A stretch of DNA of 64,000 nt from Apostichopus japonicus (lineage: Eukaryota > Echinodermata > Holothuroidea > Aspidochirotida > Stichopodidae): the NCBI RefSeq assembly GCF_037975245.1, contig NC_092579.1, positions 2,411,001 through 2,475,000 of the forward strand. Reading direction: 5' to 3'. The notes under the pieces are model-generated. The model did no database searches. It was not told the DNA's origin and was given only the letters and a program-made list of their open reading frames with translations. This document shows positions 52,611-64,000 of this stretch, piece by piece. Within the stretch, counting starts at the first letter, position 1; each line of letters opens with the position of its first letter. The position numbers and the translations under genes were made by a program.

Positions 52611-55600
52611 ATATCTCCGATAATCGGTTCATCCTTTTCCCCTCATTATGTATACGATCACCTCCGAACAATTGAAGATGTTGGTGTCGAATATATTCGT
52701 TTGTTTATCTCCCTCTTTTATCATGTGCGAGTGTATATACATTCATGATTTTTTTTTTTTTTCGTTAAAGAAACCTCTATCATTCATTTTGATAAAGGAA
52801 AACTACCTGTATTTTTTCCCTATATAATTTTTTTTTTATTGAAAGCGTGCTCGTGAATATTAATCTATATATACCTCTGTATAGGTATTTTATTATCACT
52901 GCATATTTTGAAGCGTTGGTCCTCGGGGCATACACCTCTCGGCGTTTCCGCCCTTCTCTTGATATGCATGGCTAATTTATTGGTACTTTTCTCAAGTCTC
53001 TATGTGCATATTAAATTGTGACTTTTACGAAAGGAATACTCAGCAGAACGATTTGACGGAGCAATTTGCATATTATTCAAGTGGTTTTCTTCCATCCTAA
53101 GTGAATAAAAAAACTTCGCGCAGTATTTATCATTCAGATGCTTTTGTGGATATTTTCTTACTCTCGATGGTTATATGTATTGTCAGGTAGCTTCCCGTTA
53201 AGAGATAGAAAATTGGTCTGTTCTTTCAAACTGAACACCGGATGTTCCCATCAATGCCAAAATAATGTTTCAAATTAGTGACAAATTTAATCGCTTTTCG
53301 TGAGAAGGTTTTCAGAAGATTTGAGGCCAAAAAAAAAACATAGGTTAAGAAGCATCGACTGTATGGTTGTTATCTTGAAACACATTCAAATTCGTTATTT
53401 TTTTTTATTTTTTTTAATTTAGAATTTGCCTCTGTGTTCTTCAAAGTTTCATGAATACATCAAATCGTCCAACCTTTCGTTCCACAAGAAATTTCATTTG
53501 GATATTTCGGATGGTACCAAAGATAGGCATTGAAAATCAATTTCAGCTGAAAACACTTCATCTGATCTTTCCAACTAACTAAAAATATTGTCATCTGTGA
53601 GTTAGCATGCACTTAGTGTCCATAGACCCGTAGCTATAGGAGTTTTGAGTTGAGGTGCACAACACTCGTATCCTGAAACTTTTGAAGCTGTTGTACAAAT
53701 AATGGTGACACTGATGAGGGGCGCAGTAGTCCACAAGTCGGGTGGGGGTACAAGGCCCCTGTGACCTGGCCTGGACACAAGCCCTGAGGGTATATATTAG
53801 GGAAAAGATACATGATTAATATCATACATAATATACACAGCGTACAAGCAACCCAGTTTAAGAGCAGCACTAATGCATAACTGCGTACATATATGTATCC
53901 GGACAACACTTTAGACATCTATAATATGTTTCGCCAACACGTACAAATGTTTATCCGCAGATTGTGAATGATTTTAGTTTAATTTTCTTCTAACCTGACC
54001 AGACGGTTTATTTATAAATATAAAATACAACCTTCTATAACATATCCACGAAAGCACTTAGACTGACGTTGTTTAAACGCCGTGAGTTAATTCAGGTACA
54101 TGGTCCTTTTCTCCTTTCTATGGGCCTATGTATAGCTTAGAGACGAGGAGATTTTAAAGATTCCGTCATATTTGGCGCAATTATTAAACCCTTGGGAAAT
54201 AAATATAAAGTTGTATCCTGGGCGCACATCCATATGTCCAAATCAATGTCTTTTTCGGCATCCACAAATAATGTGTAAATTCATACATATATGCATGTTA
54301 TAGCCTACTTTTAGCCTAATGTTATTCTGATATCACGCCAATCGCTCGTGTTCAATGACACCTATACCGTAAGCTCACAATGTACATGAAATGTGGATGA
54401 GCATATAGAATGTTACAATCATGTAGAGATTGCCAAAGGATCAATTTGACCGAATTATGAAGGTCACGCACGACAGTGTTAAATTCTTGCAACAAATACC
54501 ACACAAACCTTCAGCATAATGAGTGGAGACAAGCCAGGATGAGAGTAAATTTGTCTTCATTTTCATATTTAAATCATTCATTTAGATAAACGAGAGAAGC
54601 AGTTTACGGCGGGGATCTTGGCTCGCGCTCGCGTATTCTTCATTTCATTTGTCTCTTTCAATAAGACGGTAAGCTCTAGAACAACAGATGTGAGTGGGTT
54701 GTTGGGAGCCGTCTGAAGTAGCAATTTGGTTTGCTAATCATCTTAAAGCCACCAAGGAATCAGACCCTCACGAGGAATCAAAACATTTCATGTAAAGAGA
54801 GCGGTTTTATTGATCAATCACTTTAAAGGGAATCTAGAACTGTAATAAGATGAAATGCTAAAATATGCTAAAATGGTCACTACGTACTTGATATATGTCG
54901 GTTAATTGTAGTAGATTTATCGGAAATACAATATGGCGGCAGAGATATGTGAATCGTAGTACGGTTCCAATCAATCACAGTTCCACCATTTATTACTGTG
55001 CTCCCAACCTTATACCCGTCCCTTTAAACGGTTCAATAATTGGCGCTAGCTCAAGTGTTCACAGAGAGCCGATTGCGGATCCTTCTCACAAAACTTGAGA
55101 CTTTTTAGAATACTTTTACAGTGCTAATACGTGTAATGTAATGCATGTTGAGGTGTCACCAGTTTAATAACATGGCAGTATCATCTACGTTAACGTTTGC
55201 CTTCGTTTAGATTGTTACGGTTATATCGATGTGTTCTATACGATGAAATATAAAGACGTTCGCGAAACTGGGCCATGTAATATAATATATCTCATTAAAC
55301 ACTTTGTAATGTGCATTACTTGGGTTCAATTCATCTGCACGTTTGTACTATTTTTATTTTATACCTTATCTGAAGTTTATAGAACTTCGGGCGTCTAGTT
55401 AATTGAGCTAATCGGGGTACGATCAAACTATACATTGGCCTATATACCGTTTGCAGTCTTTTACTTGCAAATTGAAGATAATTGTAGAGTATAAAATAAA
55501 AATCTTTCATTGAATAAAATATCTATCAATTTAATATTTAATGGTAATCGTTATTCTCCTGTCATATATGAGTATAGGGAAATTTTGCATATTCCTTCCA

Positions 55601-57083
55601 AAATGTTAAAGAGATACGGTGGTGTTTTTTTTACGGTATGGGCTTTTGTTTCACAAGTTTGACGACAAGTTCTAGTACATATATACCGTACTTCAGACTC
55701 GTATAATGCACTTTACATACACTTTGAACATTAAACGAATCATCCAAGGCGTTAAATCATTTTATGTGTATTTATGGGTATGGTAGAGAATTTTACCAAA
55801 TCTACGGAGTATTATAATTAAGATAACAGCTGATTAAGTAAATACTTTAAAAACTGCGCAAAGGAAACTTAAAAGTTGTTATAGCACAACCTTGCAATGT
55901 ATACAGACCTAACCTATAGCCTTATTATGATTCAATAAGAACGCAAGATTCCACGTGTAAAAGTTGTTTTACGTGGGAGTTTGCTTCAGAGACGCCAGTG
56001 ACACACTTCCCTCCTTTTCAAAACATTTGATCCGCCCTTGACACACTTTTATCACAGACTGAAAAGCTAATGAGCGACTACTTAATTAATTAATGCATTC
56101 GATCCTTATAACAGACACTTTTCCTATCACTTTTAATCAACGATATACAAAAAAATTAAAATAAATTTTAAAAAATGGATTTTTACTTCATTATTTTAAT
56201 GGACTGTAGTCCATAGAGCTACATTACGTATGGAAAAACATTGCCAATGTTTTCTATAATATCGAGTATATACTATTGAAAATGTCAATTAAATCAAGCC
56301 AAACCGTTGCTTTAAATTCTCTTATATAGTTTAAGTGCGTAATAGATCATACTGTGTCTCGCCCCATCACATCACAGCAGTTGTTTCCTTTCACCAAACT
56401 AATTGTAATTAATTGCAGACTACTCCAGTTGGAGACTCTTAACTTCATTTACTTAACTACTCTTTCCGTCTGATTGTCGCACCGGTTTGTTTTATAGGAA
56501 TGAATCTTGCGATTAGTATATACACATGCTGTTAACTTTTTGTATATATAAACAAAGGATATACAGCCTATCAGAGCTATTGAACATTTTCTTTACTCAA
56601 AATAATATTATCTTCTCTACGTAACAATTTTATTTAAAATGTATTTTCGAAAGATTTGTCGTTCCCCCATGTGTAAAAGTAATTTCTCAAACTTCAACTG
56701 TCACGTGATGTGGTATGCACTGTAAACACGTACGTGAAACATGTATAACCGTTTCGTGTGTACAAAAAAACCAAACGATATCAGTGTTCTGTTACAAGAA
56801 AAATCTGTCATTTTCTTAGAGCATGTCACTTGACACGTTGTAGATTCTCGTGACGTCAGAACTTTCTCTCTTACAATGTTGTTGACGTCAATGCAGGTAT
56901 AACTTTTGCAATACATCCGATAAAGACATTAATCAATACAAATTGGAAAATTAAACAATACATCAATTTTAGGAGAACAGTTTACAAGAGCTTTGTTATC
57001 TTTTCAAAGAAAATGCATTTATGATTACGTATCACATGAATGTGTTATGCAATCGCAATTGAGCCCAAAGATTCGTGTATTTG

Positions 57084-57275
57084 CATAGCATTGCTTTTGC
57101 ATTGTATCGCATTGTATTGCATTGCACTGCATTATATTACATTGTATTGCATTGCAATTGTATTATATTGTATTGTATTGCATTGTTTTGCACTGCATTA
57201 CATTGCTTTACATTGTATTATATTGTATTGTATTGCATTATTGTATTGTATTACATTGCATTGTACTGTATTGTT
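57084..57275 (+). repeat. Degenerate (ATTGT/ATTGC)n pentanucleotide array
   Basis: About 190 bp of 5-bp units ATTGC, ATTGT, ATTAC and ATTAT. Long Cys/Ile/Leu/Tyr-rich open frames in all three plus frames come from the 5-bp period. Confidence 0.95.
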
Positions 57276-57765
57276 GTCTCTGGAAGATGAATTTGCCATT
57301 CTTCTCTCGTGACTACGTGTTTATTCATATTGTCAATTATCGATTAGTGATCATTGATTATTAATTTTGTTGTAATAGAATGATACACGCGATTGGGCCG
57401 CGTACACTAATTTTCAATATTTATTCAACCAATTTATAAACCACGTGATCCATATCGTTGTTAAATACGAACGATTCCTTCATATTCTTCGCCTATGCCG
57501 TGACTGAAGATTCATATTTAAAGACACGCCAGTAAAAACATCAAGGTTTTTGTTGTGACTTACATTCCAATCCTTCACTTTACGTCATCTCTTCATGAAT
57601 CTTCCGACGTCAAGTTTAATTTAACTTGTTCTGTTTACAACGACACATCCAAAAGTCTTACGCGGGTGGAAATCGCGCTCCGCTGACCATCGAGGCTTCA
57701 TATTAATTCAACACTATTAGGGAATGTACCTCTACGCTCAATTACATTTCTTCCTTCCCATCCAG

Positions 57766-57867
57766 GCTTTTATCGAATTCGCGCGCACCGATGCGCAAAA
57801 GTTGATTTGTTACGGAGTTTACTGGGTCGCACGGATTGAGGCAATTTCCTCCGCTAAGTTCGCTCAG
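57766..57867 (+). CDS. Candidate isolated exon (102 bp), unsupported by homology
   Basis: A pyrimidine tract TTTCTTCCTTCCCATCCAG ends at 57765 and GCTCAG|GTGAAG gives a donor at 57868. The enclosed 34 codons are open only in frame 1 on this strand: AFIEFARTDAQKLICYGVYW then VARIEAISSAKFAQ. It is GC-richer than its surroundings. It begins in phase 0, so it cannot join directly to the exon ending at 29642 (phase 2). The minus strand is also open here, so chance is possible. Confidence 0.28.
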
Positions 57868-58249
57868 GTGAAGAATTATGCTTTGTCAATGCAATGAATC
57901 GAGTGGCTATGTCGTATGTACATGACAGAACCTTATATCGTCTTGTTCTTCACATTGGTTCAGTTGATGGTAATTTTATATTGATTTTGAGGAGGATAAA
58001 ACCCGTTCCTTTTCCCCGTCTTTTTATGTTCTGTTGTTTTTATTTGTACGAACGAAACTTTTGAAGACATTTTTGTCGTGCGATTTTAATGTGTCTACAC
58101 ATAACCAATGGCTTAGAAATTATACATTGCAAATGCCAAAAGGCTAAACTTCTTAAAGGATGAAACTTCACTTTCTTTTTTCCAATGTCAACATTATAGA
58201 GTAAACTTTACAAAGTTAACTTAACAAGGTACGATAAGTAGAAAACTAT

Positions 58250-58251
58250 AA

Positions 58252-58316
<65 letters not shown>

Positions 58317-58425
58317 GCCATATATAGCCATATATAGCCATATATATATATATATAGATGTATATATATATATAGATATAGATAGATAGATATAGATATA
58401 TATTTTTATATAGTTTTATGTTAGT
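58250..58425. repeat. (AT)n with AGCC-interrupted and (GATA) segments
   Basis: AT repeat interrupted by GCCATATATA units at 58286, 58317, 58327 and 58337, then GATAGATAGATATAGATA. Confidence 0.9.
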
Positions 58426-59753
58426 TTATGTATATATAGTAATATACTTCTTCATAGTTCATACCCTCCATATATTTCTATGACAATTTAACATCAACAC
58501 CTCGCCCAATCAATTTTTGGATCCCCTTTTCTGATGAATATTTCGTTATCAGCACCCCATGTATGTATTATCCCGAGGGATCGACGTGTTTTATAGCAAA
58601 AGGTGTAATAAAACGCCTGCGTAAATTACGCAGGATGAAACCCACGAGAGAAATAGCGTTTTGACTTTTGTTGATATGAAGTTGGATTTAGGTTAAGTAG
58701 CCTCAGTTGATAGAAACCGAGCGGCGGTTAGCAGAATTTTCAGCCATTGGCCAAGGCAAGATTTATGAATAACCTATTACTTAAAGAAGTATACTGTAAT
58801 TAAAGTGTCTTTGACCGGAATCGGTTGCGGTATTCAGATTTAATCAACTTTCTTCATTCGTAACATTTCAGCCAATTGAGAGTTGTGAGGACTTTTCTGG
58901 TAATTTCGATCTATATATACTCTATGTATACGCTCTGAAAACTTTTATAAATAACTTGCGTTATAAAAACCACTATAGTATAGCCTTTTTTGACATCAAC
59001 TTCCATGCACCTTGATCATCTTGGCGAACCTTCAGTGGCGGATGTTGTGGCCTATAGGGGTGGATCTATGGGGAAGAGGTATACCCCGCCCTTTTGAGAA
59101 ATTATTAAATGCATTGAACTGTTGGTAACATAACATAACATGCCACATATTCATCATATATATTCTAATTCAACTTTGCGTTTAGTAGCAGTTATGCTAC
59201 TCTGTTTAATACAGTTAGTTAGGCATATATATATGCTGCAGTGTCAAGATGAATCCAAAGTTGAATTGTGAAATGAAAAGGTATTTCTCTATATACACGA
59301 TACTTCTTGGTTTTATTCCTACATTATCATAGACTCTGTATCCATTATGACGTCATAGACTTGCGCATAAACACTTTCTATGCACATGAACTTATACAGC
59401 AAGAAACCATAGTCAATGAACACCGACCTCCATAGATGACCCAGCTTGTAATATAAAGTTAGTCTGCACGTCAATTGCAGAACTGTTTCTGTCTCTCTCA
59501 TATAAATATGTTTCTGTAAAGTGTTAAAATATCATTACTATTCGTCGATTTGCTAAGACGCGAAATTTGGGTTTCACTTATATGATATACAAATCAATCA
59601 CTTTGTACAAAACTCCAAAGTAGCTAGAAATAAAATATGCCTGTATTTTGTTTTATTTCCGTATAATTTAATATTCCCATATCGGCAGGGGATTAATTGC
59701 TTTCCTTAATGTTTTGGGCGGCGTTTTGTGGTCCATATACGGTCAATTTCGTG

Positions 59754-59769
59754 CCCCCCCCCCCCCCCC
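59754..59769 (+). repeat. Poly-C run (16)
   Basis: Uninterrupted 16-C homopolymer. Confidence 0.95.
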
Positions 59770-60768
59770 GTGTTTCGTTGACGAGCGTCTACTGTGTACA
59801 CCGTCACTGCAAGGTAATTCGTGTTGAACGTGTTATCATTTTAATCTTATATCTATGCTCCTGTATACAATATTTCCTGAATATCAAGTTTCTAAACCAC
59901 GGGGAAATTGAATGCATAAAGTAGGCTGATATTCGCCTAGGTCACTGCAATATATACACTTATATTTCGTTACATCTTTGGGTTTTTCAATTTGTCCGTA
60001 GGGAATTTCGATTCATCGATCTACGTTCCCTTCATAACGCTAACATGTCATCTTTTGCTCCTGCATTGAATTTATCAAGTGATTTAAAAACCGTCCTTCT
60101 TTCTGAATCCTAACCATTTTTACCATACCATTTTTACCATTCGTACATTGAATACATGCATGGTGTAGGCTACATGCATAGTGTAGGCTACAGTCTGAAA
60201 GTCAACTGTGCCAAGTATGATTTATCCGTCAATTATCATATTCTGTCTTTTTTTCCGTTTCATATTTTTCCGTTTCATATTTGATTTCCCTTTCATATTT
60301 TCACGAGTGACCGGAATAGACTCAGTATCTGTAAAGTAGGGCGGATTCATGTAGCTACATTAGATGGGAGCGAATTTTTGCTCGAACGGATAAAGCGTAA
60401 AGGCGCCGAGTTACGGTCTTATCATTCTTAAGGAGAAATTAATAAACTCACGTGAAAAGTGTCCAGTTTGCGAATTTGGTGGATTCGTGCTTTTCATTGG
60501 GTGTTTAACCGGTCGTTATGACGACAGAATATTGGCGGGTCAAGACTTCTGTTTTGTACCTAAAGCAGACGGAGCTTATGAGGTCATTTCTTAGTGTCTT
60601 CTGATTTCAGTGACTGAAATGTATCATTTGCAAATCTGATCTTCCGTAACGATGTAAGCTCATGTGAACTATACTATCCAAAAAAAAAGTAACCAGGCAT
60701 TTTCAGGTCTTTTCGGGTTTTTGATTGGCTTCCGAATCTCGCAAGTTCGCAGAAATACGATTTTTATA

Positions 60769-60803
60769 CCAGGGGAGTTGTTCCATAACAACTCCCTGCT
60801 TGC
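60769..60803. repeat. GGGAGTT hairpin motif, copy 2
   Basis: CCAGGGGAGTTGTTCCATAA then CAACTCCCTGCTTG. GGGAGTTGTT pairs with AACAACTCCC. Shares about 30 bp with 41085-41115. Confidence 0.75.
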
Positions 60804-63414
60804 ACCTTCTCCGTTCTGACTTTGACCCCAATGGCGCTACATATCGTTGTACAACAACTGTAACACAAAGTTAGGGACAGGCGAGCTTACCCTGTTAAAA
60901 ACCAATTTCAAGTTTATCATGTCATTAATAGTATATGTATAATGGAATTTTTGGTAACCTTCAGTCTCTAAGGGAATTATGTTCAGAAAACAGTAAGGCT
61001 GCGCATAGTTATATAATTATTTAAACCTTTATTCTAAGACACAAACTTATGTGTCCCACGTTTTATTTTTCATTTGAGTTTATTGTGCGTAATGTTATCG
61101 TTCCTCGTCCGATTTGGTGGATTAAAGTAGCACATCATGTTTTCAGGATCCTCATCTTTCCGTTAATGGTCCAGTATGGCGTCACCAGGCTTTGTTGCAA
61201 GCTACTCGTGAAATGCCCCTTTAAGCCGTGTCATAACAATTCTTAAAATTTTACCTCATTGTGTGTGTTTCTGTCTCGGTTCGCAAGAATCAATCGATAA
61301 GACATTTTTCATTTTTTTCTTTTTTATCAAATTAAAGTGTCGTACAAAGTAAACAAACATGTGTGAATAATTGGAGATCGATAATATCGAAGGTTAGGGA
61401 ATGGGAAAAAACAAGAAACCGCACAATGTCTGGAAACTCACTTTTCACATGAATTCACATTTCTTTCTGTTGGCTTTTTAAACATGTTTGCATTGTGAGT
61501 CAGCGAACGTTATTGGCAAAATTAGATCAAATAAGAATTATAATCACGAACGAAATTAAAAGGGACCAAGTTCAAACAAAGTATCATATATTATATAACT
61601 GTAAAAATGAGATATTAGAAAAAGTTTTGGTATGCTTGAATAAACGAGCCATATAGATAGGCTATTCTTGGAGATGTACAAAACTGTAATTATGAATCTA
61701 TAGTATAACAATATCGCAATTTGCATTCATTAACAGTATAAACCGGTCAGGTCTTATGCTTAATTCGCTGTCATAAATATTCAAGTCTGCAGAAAAGCGT
61801 ATGCAAATTACTAAATTCAAAATTTATCAAATGTTTACCTCTTTGATGTTTTTCCATCAGCATCGAGTTGTGAATACAAGGCCGATTTCGGCCTTTAAAG
61901 ATCTTTTTCTATGAGCGTGTGAATACAGGTTACGATTTCTAGAACTAGTTTATCCCTTTCACATCTTATCTTTTAATTGGGTCTTCGGGAAGTTTCCGTT
62001 CCGTTTCCATGGTTGTCACGGTAACATTCTTTTCTCTTGGCACTTCAAAGAAGCTTATTGTAATTAGATGTGGCATTCACGAGAAACTGTTCGTGGACAT
62101 CATTTAAACTGTTCCATTTTCTGAAGGTTGCAAACGGTGTTTTTATAGACATATGAAACCTAGCCTTATATGTTAAAGAGATTTCCTGAGCTTTTAGCTA
62201 TAGCAGATTGTCAACCGACTTTGTGGCAAGTGAAGTCAACTGTCATGCATGAGCATGTTACTAACTGTGGGTCTCGAAGATTCAATATTGTGATTGGAAC
62301 CAACTGTCCGATCCAGTCGATAGATATTGTTGAAAATTGAAATGGAATGGCTCCCCAAAATGTTTGTAACAACATTCATGAACAATAAATGCAGCCATTT
62401 TGACACGGGAAGTGTTAGGTCAACTTGGGGAGTTGCCACCCATTCCATTTGAAGCTGAAACAGTCCAAACTTGTTCCAGTCATTCTTTGCTATCCACATT
62501 CAAGAAATCAACCTTGCGGGGGCGCAGTCGATGTTCAACATAATTAGCAGACTTCCTCTTATTAAGTCGATTTAGAGAAGAATTGCAGGAAACATTGGAA
62601 AGACAAACTGTTGAATGGAGTCTAAGTTGCCGCCCGCCACCCCCCTAACTAATGCAAAATAAAACTGAAAAAACAAAAACAAGTAATTCAATAAGTTGAC
62701 AGTACACAGTATACATCACGTCTCCTTATCCATGTTACACCTGAAGTTATTCTGAGATGTCCAACTTTTCAAAGCAAGAAGAATATATGTCTAAAATAAA
62801 CCGTATTTCCAAGACACTTTTGAGAAGGTTTTAATGTTGAGAGAAACGCAGAGAGCCATTTGGTTACAATTTTAACGGCAAAATGTGATGAGTATATAGT
62901 TAATTTTACATCAGCATGTATTAACTTTTCTAAAACATTTTCTTGTATCCACCACATGAGTACATAAGCAAGCATGCCAGGTAACTAAGTCTAAGGCAGA
63001 TGCTATACCGTATAGTCCCTTTCCGATAGAAATTAAAAGCCTTTTGAGATGCATTGATTCTACATATGAGGTAAAGACAGTTGATTTCTACATAAGATGA
63101 ATCATTCATCATTTTGCTTATGAGGTTATTATATTCACGGTTCTCTGATTTAATATACCAAAGGCAATTGTTGTCTCTCGGTGTTATAGTTGATCTGTTT
63201 CATCAGCTCAGTCACGTGGAAGTCATGAAACTCTAAAATGGAATCAAAGTGTAAAACTTGAGAATTACCACAAAATATAGATTAGCGTTTGTCCGTAATT
63301 ATACATGAATATATTTATATAATTTCGTGCACTTTACACTTCTTTCATCTTGTCTAAATGTCATATTCCGAAGGAACACTAACTCCTTAAGTTAGATGAC
63401 TTGGTTTTTTCCAG

Positions 63415-63622
63415 AAAGCTTTCAGGGATTTGGAAATTGAATAAATTCAACCCCGAAAGATGTACGTTGCTATATGTAAACAACAAAACATGCATAACAT
63501 TGTACATGAATACGGTGACGAAAGGTGTTCATGATCTCCCTTTATTCAAAATGGTGGTGGTGGCGGCCTTTGATGAAAGCACTTCAGAATCAATAAGACG
63601 GTTAGCGCACCCTCAAGCTAAG
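63415..63622 (+). CDS. Candidate second exon of the 28,984 gene (weak)
   Basis: TTGGTTTTTTCCAG ends at 63414, a good acceptor, and AAG|GTAACC gives a donor at 63623. The 208 bp are open when read in the phase left by the exon ending at 29642 (GG plus A gives Gly). They encode KLSGIWKLNKFNPER ... KMVVVAAFDESTSESIRRLA. The frame stays open to a stop at 63769 if unspliced. No recognised domain; phase agreement alone occurs by chance one time in three. Confidence 0.22.
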
Positions 63623-64000
63623 GTAACCGCTATATCTTTATCAAGAGTCATCGGACCACGTGGGCCTCTATCGGAACTGACAAAAAGAGGGGCAACAGGG
63701 GGTAAACGTCGACTCATAAAGAGTGACGAGAGACGGTGTGTCAATAGAAGTAATTCCAGGTGTCGATGAATCAAATTCCCAAATGGCAAACAACGATTGA
63801 TAAGTAACCAAAACAAAAGGTGTGAATGTGGGTGGGGGAAGGGGGGTGGCTTGAAGTAAGTTTGAAAGATTCACAATTGACGGTAAAGAATCGCTAATTT
63901 TCCTGTAATTCTCTGGAGTAATTTTCCTGCCATATGCATTTAGGACGTTATAATATACATGAACGCCTCGACGGCTATGTTTGGTGGTGATGGTGGCAGC

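Noticed and set aside
54598-54667. Possible 66-bp exon ending ACG|GTAAGC
   Set aside because: No pyrimidine tract before the AG, no homology, and short open length expected by chance.
57040-57364. Overlapping Cys/Ile/Leu frames of 70-90 codons
   Set aside because: Explained by the 5-bp ATTGC/ATTGT repeat.
62236-62499. 87-codon minus-strand frame (MWIAKNDWNKFG...)
   Set aside because: Looks somewhat protein-like but no family, splice framework or supporting neighbour was recognised.

Overview
Eukaryotic (metazoan) genomic DNA. It has AT-rich intergenic sequence, GT-AG introns, tRNA-derived SINEs, many (AT)n and poly-G/C tracts and several tandem arrays. There are no bacterial operons, Shine-Dalgarno sites, phage genes or CRISPR. 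The protein matches and repeat style fit an invertebrate deuterostome. An echinoderm, perhaps a sea cucumber, is my best guess, but this is inference and not proven by the sequence.

Layout. (1) 1-14,016, minus strand: the 5' part of tubulin-folding cofactor D (TBCD). I resolved fifteen coding exons (536 codons plus 2 nt). All phases join, all junctions are GT-AG, and the translation follows the vertebrate TBCD family from the initiator Met to about 45 % of its usual length. The gene runs off the left edge. (2) About 14,017-28,980: intergenic and repeat-rich. It holds a GATATC palindrome array with a perfect 39-bp inverted repeat, a 9-bp G/A-rich minisatellite, a tRNA-derived SINE, a 413-bp hAT-like non-autonomous DNA transposon with perfect 8-bp target-site duplications, a CTTAAG palindrome array, and a 1.37-kb, 32-bp-unit minisatellite with 100-bp higher-order structure. 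(3) 28,984-29,642, plus strand: one long coding exon, probably the first exon of a type II membrane (Golgi-like) glycoprotein that I cannot name. (4) 29,643-64,000: 34 kb without any recognisable gene. This may be a giant first intron of the unnamed gene. It contains a large antisense SINE, seven or more (AT)n tracts, degenerate minisatellites and two weak exon candidates (57,766-57,867 and 63,415-63,622).

TBCD and the unnamed gene are divergently placed, with starts about 15 kb apart, and nothing shows a functional link. The most unusual structures are the two arrays in which a 6-bp palindrome (GATATC or CTTAAG) recurs every 20-21 bp, about two helical turns, and the intact TSD-flanked hAT-like element.
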